Below, piece by piece: positions 7,466-13,939 of a stretch of DNA of 56,546 nt; the first letter of the stretch is position 1; every line of letters begins with the position of its first letter. Made by a program: the position numbers and the translations under genes. Source of the DNA: a virus; IMG/VR virus record IMGVR_UViG_3300025030_000128, positions 1 to 56,546 of that record. The stretch is one strand, 5' to 3'. The notes under the pieces are model-generated. The model was given only the letters and a program-made list of their open reading frames with translations. It made no database searches and was not told the DNA's origin.

Positions 7466-7507
7466 CATCTCTACCTCCCGCGCCATAACCATGACGCTGC
7501 AATTAGG

Positions 7508-7558
7508 TTAATTTTCTTCGTCCTTCCATCCAAGAAAGCGGGCGAGGAGTTCGGTCAT
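7508..7558 (-). CDS. Possible 16-aa peptide
   Basis: An ATG with GGGAG eight bases upstream opens a 17-codon frame (MTELLARFLGWKDEEN). It fills part of an otherwise empty 138-base gap between two genes. The evidence is only the ribosome site and amphipathic composition. Confidence 0.25.
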   Translation of the reverse strand: MTELLARFLGWKDEEN

Positions 7559-7603
7559 TTCTTCGGCTCCCAATGTGTCGGGTTAATTGGTAGACCGATC
7601 ATT

Positions 7604-7972
7604 TCATTGAGGCAGTCGCAGCACGGCGAGTTCGGCGCGGAGCGCCTTTAACTCTTCCCGGTAGTTTTCAACCGCCAGCAATTCGCTGGCAAGGTTTTCA
7701 TACTCCTCGGTCATGGCGGCGAGAGCGGATTCGGCGGCTTCGGCACGAGCAAGGCAATTCGCGGCGGTCGTTGACATTCTCGCGTTATCATCTTCCAGCC
7801 GCTCAATCTCCTCCTGCGCCGCGCTGAGTTGCGCGGTGAGGGATTCGGTGAGTTTAGCGGCGAAGCCCTTCAGGTATGAGGAAGACGATCCTCCGATTAG
7901 TACCTCGGGGATGTATTGGTGAATCCCAGATTCGTATACAGCCTTCATAATCTGTTCTTCCGTTGGCCTCAT
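7604..7972 (-). CDS. Coiled-coil protein, 122 aa
   Basis: The ATG at 7972 follows GGAGG. From about residue 45 the protein is a long heptad-like helix (LSAAQEEIERLEDDNARM onward) to the end, so it is probably an oligomer. The N-terminus, with PTEEQIMKAVYESG, may be a small folded domain. It has the look of a phage protein of unknown function. Confidence 0.7.
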   Translation of the reverse strand: MRPTEEQIMKAVYESGIHQYIPEVLIGGSSSSYLKGFAAKLTESLTAQLSAAQEEIERLEDDNARMSTTAANCLARAEAAESALAAMTEEYENLASELLAVENYREELKALRAELAVLRLPQ

Positions 7973-7974
7973 CT

Positions 7975-8271
7975 CTATTCCTCCATCTTGGCGCGGATAG
8001 CGGTTTTATGTATCGCAACGACATCGACCTCTTGCCCGATGTAGGGCGTCAGAGCGAACGATACCAATTCTAGTCGTCCTTCTCCACCAACCTTTTTCTG
8101 TACCGGCTGAGAGAATATCCTGATGGCGTTATTTGGTTCTCCTTCTGCCGCCTCCCTGAGTCCTTCGAGACGGCCAGCGGTGAAGGCGCGCTTCGCAATC
8201 TCCCGGCCTCCCGGCCACGGTCGGTTGTCTGACTCGGGGCGGGAAAATGGCCACCACTCGGCGAATGTCAT
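7975..8271 (-). CDS. Unknown protein, 98 aa, paralogue of the 7232 gene
   Basis: The ATG at 8271 follows CAGGAG and overlaps the TGA of the broken gene upstream, a sign of old translational coupling. It shares two motifs with the 7232-7465 protein (GRLxGLREAA and AIRAKME). Function unknown. Confidence 0.7.
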   Translation of the reverse strand: MTFAEWWPFSRPESDNRPWPGGREIAKRAFTAGRLEGLREAAEGEPNNAIRIFSQPVQKKVGGEGRLELVSFALTPYIGQEVDVVAIHKTAIRAKMEE

Positions 8272-8387
8272 GGCTTGTTCTCCTGTTCTTTAAGCGTCCA
8301 GACGCGGACGAAGCGGCCGTGGTTGCTCTTCCAGGTTGAGGCTTGGGTACGAAGCACGATCCATTCGTCCTTGGAAAAGATTGCTCT
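8268..8387 (-). pseudogene. C-terminal remnant of a gene cut by the HNH endonuclease insertion
   Basis: Directly after the HNH stop, the same frame continues for 39 codons, from KDEWIVLRTQASTWKSNHGR to ENKP and a TGA. It has strongly coding-like codon use but no start codon. Its TGA overlaps the ATG of the next gene, as intact neighbours here do. The simplest reading is that the HNH gene replaced the front of this gene. No other copy of the missing part is visible. Confidence 0.6.
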
Positions 8388-8957
8388 TTAATAAAGGGCT
8401 GAATAAATGACAGCACGTTCATCGCTATAGCCGCGTTTTATTCTGTCATAGATTCTGTCTCTCTTAATTCCGTAATGTTCCGCCCATTGAGTTATATTTT
8501 TTGTTACGCCCTCAATTGTAATTAAGTGGCATTGTCGGCTATTGTTACCTTGTTCTTTTTTTGTAGACCACTTAACATTTTCCGGCTCATAGTTTCCGTC
8601 GTTTTTAATGCGGTCAACTGAATGATCTCTTGATGGACGCTGACCAATATCTTTTTTGAATGCTAGGAAATCGTTCTTCCATTTATCGCAAACGACAATT
8701 CCCCTTCCGCCATAATTATTATAGTGCACGTGATTCTTATTATAGCAACGCTCTAACATTTTCGACCATAAACGGAAAAGGTTTGTCTTTGTTTCGTTGT
8801 GCTTTACCCTGTTACAACCACAGGATTTTGAAAGCCCGCGGGTAAGCGAGCTTTTGTATATATCTTTGACGACACCGCAATCGCATTTGCACGTAAGGTG
8901 ATGTTTCTTTGTGCTAATCCCGATGACTAAGAGTTTTCCATATTTATTTCCTATCAT
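8388..8957 (-). CDS. HNH homing-type endonuclease
   Basis: This 189-residue protein (ATG at 8957 after GGGAG) has an N-terminal CKCDCG...CGC cysteine segment, then YNNYGGRGIVVCDKW and DHSVDRIKNDGNYEPENVKW, the HNH/NUMOD-type pattern of phage homing endonucleases, and a C-terminal helix-turn-helix-like end (ITQWAEHYGIKRDRIYDRIK). It is clearly more AT-rich than the genes around it, a sign of recent arrival. Its start lies within the end of the upstream gene and its end abuts a gene remnant. Confidence 0.85.
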   Translation of the reverse strand: MIGNKYGKLLVIGISTKKHHLTCKCDCGVVKDIYKSSLTRGLSKSCGCNRVKHNETKTNLFRLWSKMLERCYNKNHVHYNNYGGRGIVVCDKWKNDFLAFKKDIGQRPSRDHSVDRIKNDGNYEPENVKWSTKKEQGNNSRQCHLITIEGVTKNITQWAEHYGIKRDRIYDRIKRGYSDERAVIYSALY

Positions 8958-9306
8958 CTTCTTGCTCCCGGAGAAGAAGTTCGAGGCGGGCGAGGCTATT
9001 CCAGACCTCATGAGAGAGATGTAGGAGCCCACTGTCCTGAGCATGGGTCTCTCCCTTACAGATGTCCAGCTCGTGTCTCATTTGGGCGTCTGCGTAGCGG
9101 AGCTGCCCGTTGGGGATGGTGTGCCAGGTATCCCATCCGTGCTTCGTGGCGCCGAACTCGGAGACTCTGGCGACTTGCTCCAGGGCTCTAGGAAAGTAGC
9201 GCAGGACAGAGTGGATGTGGGCCTTGCCGTTGTCATGTTTGGCGCCAGGGTCGACAAGGAAAGATTTCCATGGATACAGTTTGGCGTCCTCTTCTTGGTC
9301 GCTCAT
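8944..9306 (-). CDS. dATP/dGTP diphosphohydrolase-like protein (DUF5664 type)
   Basis: The 120-residue sequence has the family signature in order: KHDNGKAHIHSVLRYFPRAL, VSEFGATKHGW, a central RYADAQMRHELDICKGE, and DSGLLHLSHEVWNSLARLEL. The acidic and His residues fit an all-alpha NTP pyrophosphohydrolase active site, as in MazG-type enzymes. The likely role is trimming dNTP pools during infection. Its start overlaps the stop of the previous gene (ATGA), and its last codons overlap the HNH start. Confidence 0.75.
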   Translation of the reverse strand: MSDQEEDAKLYPWKSFLVDPGAKHDNGKAHIHSVLRYFPRALEQVARVSEFGATKHGWDTWHTIPNGQLRYADAQMRHELDICKGETHAQDSGLLHLSHEVWNSLARLELLLREQEDDRK

Positions 9307-9572
9307 TTGTTCCTCGCTGCAAGATAGTGGTAGGAGGGCTCAGAAGGCTTCCAGATGCGGCCGTCCGCTCCCTTGTAGTAAGGACGCGGGCAGCCCTTGC
9401 GATTGCCTCCACAACAGTCCTGGGCGTACTGCTTGGGGTTGAAGAGATGACGGAGGCCTTCGGCGTGGACGATCTGGGTGAGGGTGGAATGATTGGTGCC
9501 AATAACGAGGGCGGTCGCCCTGATGCTCATGCCAAGGCCGGCATAATATGTGATCTCTTCTTTGAGGGTCAT
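9303..9572 (-). CDS. Small helix-turn-helix protein, 89 aa
   Basis: The ATG at 9572 overlaps the upstream stop. MSIRATALVIGTNHSTLTQI has the spacing of a helix-turn-helix, so the protein may bind DNA. The C-terminal half has CCGGNRKGC and an aromatic tail. It could be a regulator of the early block; the sequence does not say of which genes. Confidence 0.6.
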   Translation of the reverse strand: MTLKEEITYYAGLGMSIRATALVIGTNHSTLTQIVHAEGLRHLFNPKQYAQDCCGGNRKGCPRPYYKGADGRIWKPSEPSYHYLAARNK

Positions 9573-9772
9573 ATTGGCAACGTTTCGATCTCGTCGGCGG
9601 CCCAACGAAGGTAGTCCGCGTACTCTTCCTTCGACCGCCACCTGGTCATATTGTCGAGAGAAACGACGAGGAAGCGGCGGCTGCCTGACATTTCGACCGT
9701 GACGGCGAGAGACTGGTAAGTTTCAGCTTTGTTGCCGCGGTCTGCGGTGAAGCGTTGCTCGGTGAGTTTCAT
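9569..9772 (-). CDS. Unknown protein, 67 aa
   Basis: It starts MKLTEQRFTADRGNKAETY and ends in a helical EYADYLRWAADEIETLPI. The start lies just 3' of attC-like site S8, whose sequence supplies its leader; no strong ribosome site is visible. Its stop overlaps the next start. No family recognised. Confidence 0.65.
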   Translation of the reverse strand: MKLTEQRFTADRGNKAETYQSLAVTVEMSGSRRFLVVSLDNMTRWRSKEEYADYLRWAADEIETLPI

Positions 9773-9822
9773 GGTTTCAACTTTCTCATGGAGCGGACAA
9801 GCCGCTCATGCTTTAGTTATCC
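9773..9822 (-). repeat. attC-like site S8 (cluster B)
   Basis: On the minus strand: GATAAC, spacer, GCAT-GAGCGG, loop CTTGT, CCGCTC, extrahelical C, ATGA, and a closing GTTGAAAC. The bulged base falls in the same place relative to the stem as in S2, S5 and S10. Its R' matches the one of S1. Confidence 0.55.
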
Positions 9823-9824
9823 TT

Positions 9825-10196
9825 CTATTTGCCTCGGAACATATCACCCACAATTTTAAACGCTTGTTCCAGCCGCTGCATTGCTTGTTCGGCCTGTAAT
9901 CGCTTGCGTTCAGCCTTGGCTACCCTTCGTTTTTCCACATTTTCAGGCTTCCAGTATGTGGCGTGGCGTTTATCCTGGATTGCCTTTTTCTTGGTTGCAA
10001 TAGATTCCTGAATCGTTGCCTCTTTTTCATAATCAACCATCCGCCGCGCCTGGTTGCCCTCTTCACAAACAGTGCAAAGAGCATAGTCCAGTTGGTTGTG
10101 ATATGTCGGCACCACGCAGCAATCCTCACAGACAGGTTCACCGCAAATATGACAGGTGAAATCGGTTTTATTCTCTTCGCAAACGTGGCAAATCAT
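9825..10196 (-). CDS. Zinc-finger protein with coiled-coil tail, 123 aa (cassette gene)
   Basis: The ATG at 10196 follows GGGAGAAG. The first 60 residues carry four CxxC pairs (CHVC, CHIC, CEDC, CTVC), a B-box-like or double zinc ribbon, and the rest is a long basic helix. It sits between attC-like sites S9 and S8. Probably binds nucleic acid or a protein partner; function unknown. Confidence 0.7.
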   Translation of the reverse strand: MICHVCEENKTDFTCHICGEPVCEDCCVVPTYHNQLDYALCTVCEEGNQARRMVDYEKEATIQESIATKKKAIQDKRHATYWKPENVEKRRVAKAERKRLQAEQAMQRLEQAFKIVGDMFRGK

Positions 10197-10226
10197 GAAA
10201 ACTTCTCCCTCGATTGCCACCCCGAA

Positions 10227-10280
10227 GGATAACAATCGGCTGGACGGGTCAAGCCCGTCATCCTCTAGCCGTTATGGCGC
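10227..10280 (-). repeat. attC-like site S9b
   Basis: On the minus strand: CATAAC, spacer, GACGGG, loop CTTGA, CCCGTC, extrahelical C, AGCC, spacer GATT, GTTATC. R'' and R' pair over 5 bp. A second hairpin directly on its 5' side (10271-10320, TGGCGCA/TGCGCCA after CTTTAAC) may be a separate or composite site. Confidence 0.6.
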
Positions 10281-10311
10281 AAGGCCAGCATCGACCCTGC
10301 GCCACGTTCAG

Positions 10312-10530
10312 TTAAAGCAAAATACCCCAATCTTCGGACAGCATATCGAGATTGTTCGGGTTCCACGGAAACAGTTTTCCGGCAACGTCGCTCATGTAAA
10401 TGTACGAGTGTCCCATTTTGCTGTTTTCGTCGCAAACCTGAAGAGCTAACCACATTCCCTTGCCATTCCAGCCATCACGACTTACTTTGCTTCCGAGCTT
10501 GAGTGCTTCCAACGCTTGTCCGAAATTCAT
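10312..10530 (-). CDS. DUF2829 protein, Tad2-like anti-Thoeris candidate (cassette gene)
   Basis: The 72-residue protein (ATG at 10530 after AAAGGAG) matches the DUF2829 pattern end to end: NFGQALEALKLGSKVSRDGW, NGKGMWL, then a YIYM strand, FPWNPNNLDMLSEDWGIL. Members of this family include Tad2, which binds and sequesters the signalling nucleotide of type I Thoeris defence. That function is established for some members and only inferred here. The gene lies between attC-like sites S10 and S9, so it sits in a cassette-like unit. It is near the short end of the family's length. Confidence 0.75.
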   Translation of the reverse strand: MNFGQALEALKLGSKVSRDGWNGKGMWLALQVCDENSKMGHSYIYMSDVAGKLFPWNPNNLDMLSEDWGILL

Positions 10531-10560
10531 ACTGTTCTCCTTTGTAGTTTGGTTGCCCAT

Positions 10561-10623
10561 GCGCCATAACCAGCGCATAGACACCGGCTCCCGCTGGTCG
10601 CGGGTCATGCTTGTCGTTATCCC
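10561..10623 (-). repeat. attC-like site S10
   Basis: On the minus strand: GATAAC; spacer GACAA; GCAT-GAC; inner hairpin CCGC/GCGG; GTC, extrahelical T, ATGC; spacer GCTG; GTTATG. Spacers and bulge are identical to S5 while both stem segments have changed in a paired way, so folding seems to be conserved. Confidence 0.75.
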
Positions 10624-11051
10624 TGATGGTGTAAGTAGCGCCCAATCTTAGAGTGCTTCACTTGCCGGGCTGCCTGAATCCGGCCAGAATCAATATCCTT
10701 CCCTGCATATTGCCCAGCGGCTAACAGGTCTAGCGCGGCCAGCACATCACCGCATTCGCGCTCCAACAGCTCCCTATTAGTTGGGCCTCCGTCAGGGTGC
10801 CGGGACTCGTAGCCATGCCTGAGAATTTTCCCGACAGCCTGAATTACCTCGCCGCATTCTTCCGCCAATAGTGCAAGTCGTTCGACCTCCGCAAGGGAAA
10901 GGAACGGGATAACCAGTGAATCGACCGGAGGTTTATCCTTGTCGCACTGGCACTGCATGGTTGATGTATCTACCGTCGATTTACACATTTCGTTCTCCCG
11001 GTCATTCACAGACCCGTTAAATAGATCCCTGGCCCCATTAAATCTCCGCAT
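10617..11051 (-). CDS. MazG-like nucleotide pyrophosphohydrolase
   Basis: The core LALLAEECGEVIQAVGKI with a later ELLERECGDVLAALDLL gives the EExxE...ExxD metal-binding pattern of MazG-type enzymes, which hydrolyse NTPs or dNTPs to monophosphates. ATG at 11051 follows CAGGAG (144 residues); an ATG at 10988 after GGGAG would give 123 residues and is an equal choice. A short Cys pair near residue 34 is unexplained. The stop overlaps attC-like site S10, and a long structured noncoding region lies upstream. Confidence 0.75.
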   Translation of the reverse strand: MRRFNGARDLFNGSVNDRENEMCKSTVDTSTMQCQCDKDKPPVDSLVIPFLSLAEVERLALLAEECGEVIQAVGKILRHGYESRHPDGGPTNRELLERECGDVLAALDLLAAGQYAGKDIDSGRIQAARQVKHSKIGRYLHHQG

Positions 11052-11504
11052 GGTGTCTCCTGACCTTCCGAGACCTGCGCAGAGAAACTTAGACCGGCGG
11101 CATATAGACTGATTGCTGGCCGGGAGACTCACATACCCTGTATCGACCGCCCGTATCGTGGGCTAAACGCTCCGCCTTCCCCTTGTGGTGTTGGGAAGAA
11201 CCATTACAGCCATGCGTATGATAGGTCGTTTGCTCCGGGGCTAAGAGCGGGTAAGCGGTCTTTGGTGCGACTTCCTTGCCAGCCTTCCGTCCTCAGTTTG
11301 GGACATTTGGTGAGGCCCACTGGCGAGGCCAAGAGCGGGCAAAGCAAAACCCGCAAAACCACTTCGCCTTGGACGGGCAGAGAAGGGATTTACGGGTGCG
11401 GGTTTTGCTGTGTTCAGTGTTTGGAAGTTTACAACAGATGCCCGTCCAAAGGCAAGGACATGTTACTTAGGGCTGAAAAAAAAGTCAAACTTTATCTTTG
11501 GCGA
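11052..11504 (-). ncRNA. Structured noncoding region with a predicted pseudoknot
   Basis: No convincing gene fits these approximately 450 bases on either strand. Two perfect or near-perfect inverted repeats interlock: 11344-11355 pairs with 11397-11408 (12 bp, GCAAAACCCGCA), and 11366-11379 pairs with 11439-11453 (14 bp with one bulge). The order A-B-A'-B' makes an H-type pseudoknot. Nearby is an imperfect direct repeat GGCYAAGAGCGGGYAA at 11239-11254 and 11327-11342. A run of eight T (minus strand) occurs near 11478. A structured RNA on the minus strand is the best guess; the direction is not proven. Confidence 0.45.
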
Positions 11505-11765
11505 TCAGAGATGACAGAGAATGTTGCGGACGTTTTTGCGGGATTTGCGAACGAAGGAAGGGCTACAACCTTGGCAATCCCACTGCCAGGCTCCTTCTTT
11601 CAGCAAGGCAACGAGCGTGTCCTTGACAAGCCTGTAGGTGCCTTCTTCTTCGGCGGCAACATCGATGCAGCCGGTGGCGATTACCTTGCGGGCGTTTTCT
11701 CTGGCCCGCTCGAAAGATTTTTTCAGTAGTTCGTCAACCTTGTCGAGAAATTCTTGGTCAGTCAT
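11505..11765 (-). CDS. Unknown helical protein, 86 aa
   Basis: The ATG at 11765 follows AGGAG and overlaps the end of the previous gene. The protein opens with a helical EFLDKVDELLKKSFERAREN and ends with a DCQGC pair and a basic tail. The family is not recognised. It precedes the structured noncoding region. Confidence 0.65.
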   Translation of the reverse strand: MTDQEFLDKVDELLKKSFERARENARKVIATGCIDVAAEEEGTYRLVKDTLVALLKEGAWQWDCQGCSPSFVRKSRKNVRNILCHL

Positions 11766-12093
11766 TGTTTTTCTCCTCTGGTCGTTTGATTTCGCCAACT
11801 GTGCTGCCGTTGAAGGTGTAGGCGACGATCGGCGGAACAACGGTGGTGCCGAGCAGATCCTTCACTTCCCGGGCCGAGATCGACACGCCGCGGTCGGCGT
11901 ACTTGTCGACCAGCACTGGATCGTTCGAGACGAAGGCGACCGCCTTGTCGTTCTGATACAAGGCCGCTATCACCTTCTTGTCAGTCGAGAGCATGTAGTC
12001 AACCACACTCTTTCCCAATAGGTCGTTGGCCGGGATTGGGTTCCAGTGCGGCCGGTTGTCGATGATCTCCAGCTGTTTGATTTCGACTCTCAT
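11758..12093 (-). CDS. Unknown protein, 111 aa
   Basis: The ATG at 12093 has AGGAA upstream. The sequence alternates strands and helices (KKVIAALYQNDKAVAFVSND, VSISAREVKDLLG) and looks like a folded alpha/beta domain. No family recognised. It overlaps the next gene by 8 bases. Confidence 0.7.
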   Translation of the reverse strand: MRVEIKQLEIIDNRPHWNPIPANDLLGKSVVDYMLSTDKKVIAALYQNDKAVAFVSNDPVLVDKYADRGVSISAREVKDLLGTTVVPPIVAYTFNGSTVGEIKRPEEKNND

Positions 12094-12105
12094 CTTTTCC
12101 TTTCT

Positions 12106-12576
12106 TTAGGTGGCCAGATACTTGACCGCATCAACAAATGACATCTGATCACGATCGATCAGTGTATCAAGGGCTGAGAAGTAGCGGTTACAGGACCCAC
12201 ACCAGGCGATCCCCTTCTTGCTCATGAAGGTGAGCGACGGCCGCTTGTCGTCGTGGCACCAGGCGAAGGCTTTCCCGAAGCGGTCGAACTGAATCACCGC
12301 GGTCACAGGGACGGCCCGGGCCGCCTCGATCATGGCGTCGGTAATCTGGTTGGTCTGTTGGGGTACAGAAAACTCTCCGCCTTCGTTCTTAGTCAGGTAG
12401 GCGATCTCGTCGAGGATTTCTTTGGCGAAGTGGAGAGCAACCGGAGAACCGTCGAGGATCAGGGCGCCGAGGTAGGGGGTGAGGAATCTCTTTCTCATGC
12501 GACTAGCGGCGAGCTTGTTGATCTCGAACTCCTTGGCCTTGCGGAAGGTAAGCGCGGGGTCTTTATTGGCGAACAT
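12106..12576 (-). CDS. Stand-alone CHC2-type primase zinc-finger protein
   Basis: In the 156-residue protein the C-terminal half reads FAWCHDDKRPSL, then GIAWCGSCNRYF and MSFVDAVKYL. This is the C-H-C-C pattern of the DnaG/T7 primase zinc-binding domain, with the usual PS after the first half and FxDAV after the second. No TOPRIM or primase catalytic domain follows in this gene or nearby. It may recognise primer sites in concert with a partner, or load the host primase. The N-terminal half is helical and unplaced. Confidence 0.7.
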   Translation of the reverse strand: MFANKDPALTFRKAKEFEINKLAASRMRKRFLTPYLGALILDGSPVALHFAKEILDEIAYLTKNEGGEFSVPQQTNQITDAMIEAARAVPVTAVIQFDRFGKAFAWCHDDKRPSLTFMSKKGIAWCGSCNRYFSALDTLIDRDQMSFVDAVKYLAT

Positions 12577-12584
12577 GGATTCTC

Positions 12585-12749
12585 CTACTGATCGAGCGGA
12601 TGCCCTTCCGCTTCGTGGTCCTCAACACAGCATTCGCAGTAGTACTTCCCTCCGTCCACCGCATAGACCTCTTCTGGCTGAATGCGGTCCCGGCAGTCGA
12701 GACAAATCTTTTCGGTGTCGGAGGTACGGCGGGCAAGATTTGGTATAAT
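12585..12749 (-). CDS. Zinc-ribbon mini-protein with apparent non-canonical start
   Basis: A frame of about 54 residues with coding-like sequence (EKICLDCRDRIQPEEVYAV, then YYCECCVEDHE) encodes a CxxC...CxxC zinc ribbon. Upstream, the frame runs back to the TAA of the 12762 gene through AAA AAG GAA ATA ATT ATA with no ATG, GTG, TTG or CTG; the first GTG lies after the first zinc pair. An AAGGA ribosome site stands right before ATT (12749) and ATA (12746). Either a rare AUU/AUA start is used, or the start was mutated, or the upstream TAA is read through. Confidence 0.55.
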   Translation of the reverse strand: MIPNLARRTSDTEKICLDCRDRIQPEEVYAVDGGKYYCECCVEDHEAEGHPLDQ

Positions 12750-12761
12750 TATTTCCTTTTT

Positions 12762-12974
12762 TTAAGTAGGTCTTCCATCGCACATTGGGCAAGCGTGAGA
12801 GCCTGGGTTTCTTTTGAAATACTCAATGATTCGTAAAGAACCTCCACCTTCAGCGCATGGATCGCCTTCGCAGTAAGCACAAGTTCCATTCAGGCCGCGA
12901 GGATAATCTGCGATATAAAGAACTTCGAGCTGTTCTTTTGTTCCATCTCCTGAGAGATAATCAACTACTGACAT
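12762..12974 (-). CDS. Cys-rich small protein, 70 aa
   Basis: Starts MSVVDYLSGDGTKEQLEVLY. Cysteines fall as CAYCEGDPC and CPMC near the end, a likely zinc ribbon. Weak ribosome site in an A-rich leader. It directly follows the helicase gene. Function unknown. Confidence 0.65.
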   Translation of the reverse strand: MSVVDYLSGDGTKEQLEVLYIADYPRGLNGTCAYCEGDPCAEGGGSLRIIEYFKRNPGSHACPMCDGRPT

Positions 12975-12986
12975 ATTTTTTTCCTT

Positions 12987-13850
12987 TCAGAATGGGCAAT
13001 CGTGGTAGACGGGAATGGAATACTCTTTGTCGCTGAGGCATTTGAAGCGGCCGGTCTTGCGTTCGTAGTCGAGATGGACAGAACCGATCTGCCCCATCCA
13101 CTTGAGCTTCACCTTGGCCGCCTCAATTTCGATTTGGTTCTTTGTCCTGTCGGGACGGTGGGCGATGAAAGCATAGTCCACCTTGTTCCACCACATTGCC
13201 CCGCCTGAGATGTCAGAGACGGTGCATCGTGGCATTTTCCCCGTCTTGTCTTTCATGGCAGACTTGGGATGAGCGACGATGTTGACCAGAATGTTTTGCC
13301 GGCGGGCGAAGTAAGAGATTTCGGTTAGTATCTCGGCCAGGTATTCGTCCTCTCTTTGTTCCCGGCCCCGGGCATGCGAGCAGCCGTTCCAGGGATCGAT
13401 CACTAGGCAGTCGAGACCGCCTATTTCCATCTTCCGTTTTGCTTTTTCGAGGATCTGCTTGGGTGAAGGCAGGTCGTCCTCAATGTTGATCCAGGAGAAC
13501 GAGTCGTTGATGCGGGCGAGCACTTCTTTGCACTCGGTCTCAGTGAACTGCTTGACCCATTTGCCGACAATCTTTTCCGCCAGCTTGGCGATATGCTCCT
13601 GCACCGGGTAGTTTTCCGGCGAGAAGTACAGTGTTTTCCAGCCGTGCATGATCGAAGCGTTGACCAGAACCGCGTCGAGCCATTCGCTCTTGCCGCTACC
13701 GGGGTATCCGGTTACCACTCCGAGATATCCCTTGGCCAGCTTGAAAAGTTCATCGAGGTCCTGGTAGCCAGATGAGTAGGTCTTGCGGAAGGTTGTTTCA
13801 GTGCGGAGCTTGTGAAATTCTCCGGCAAGTTCGTTCGCAGAAATAATCAA
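12987..13850 (-). CDS. DnaB/Twinkle-type replicative helicase ATPase domain
   Basis: This 287-residue RecA-fold protein has Walker A GYPGSGKSEW (about residues 48-57) and Walker B LDCLVIDPWNG, with a later SDISGGAMWWNKVDYAFIAH, the SF4 helicase arrangement. It lacks the N-terminal domain of DnaB and is about as long as the helicase half of T7 gp4. A TTG start at 13850 follows GGAGG. It would unwind DNA at the fork together with the zinc-finger protein and the loader-like protein encoded nearby. Confidence 0.85.
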   Translation of the reverse strand: MIISANELAGEFHKLRTETTFRKTYSSGYQDLDELFKLAKGYLGVVTGYPGSGKSEWLDAVLVNASIMHGWKTLYFSPENYPVQEHIAKLAEKIVGKWVKQFTETECKEVLARINDSFSWINIEDDLPSPKQILEKAKRKMEIGGLDCLVIDPWNGCSHARGREQREDEYLAEILTEISYFARRQNILVNIVAHPKSAMKDKTGKMPRCTVSDISGGAMWWNKVDYAFIAHRPDRTKNQIEIEAAKVKLKWMGQIGSVHLDYERKTGRFKCLSDKEYSIPVYHDCPF

Positions 13851-13939
13851 GGGGTTCCTCCCAGTAAGGTTTCAATCCACTGACCGGGGCAGATGATAAC
13901 AAAGGTTGGATGGAAAATTCCACCGTTGGTTTTTTGACG

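Noticed and set aside
8283-8364. Alternative ATG frame (MDRASYPSLN) in the gene remnant
   Set aside because: The spacing from the possible ribosome site is too short, and the other frame has much better coding character and the coupled TGA.
11262-11729. Plus-strand 155-codon ORF across the noncoding gap
   Set aside because: It runs antisense through the real 11505 gene, lacks a ribosome site, and its composition is not protein-like.
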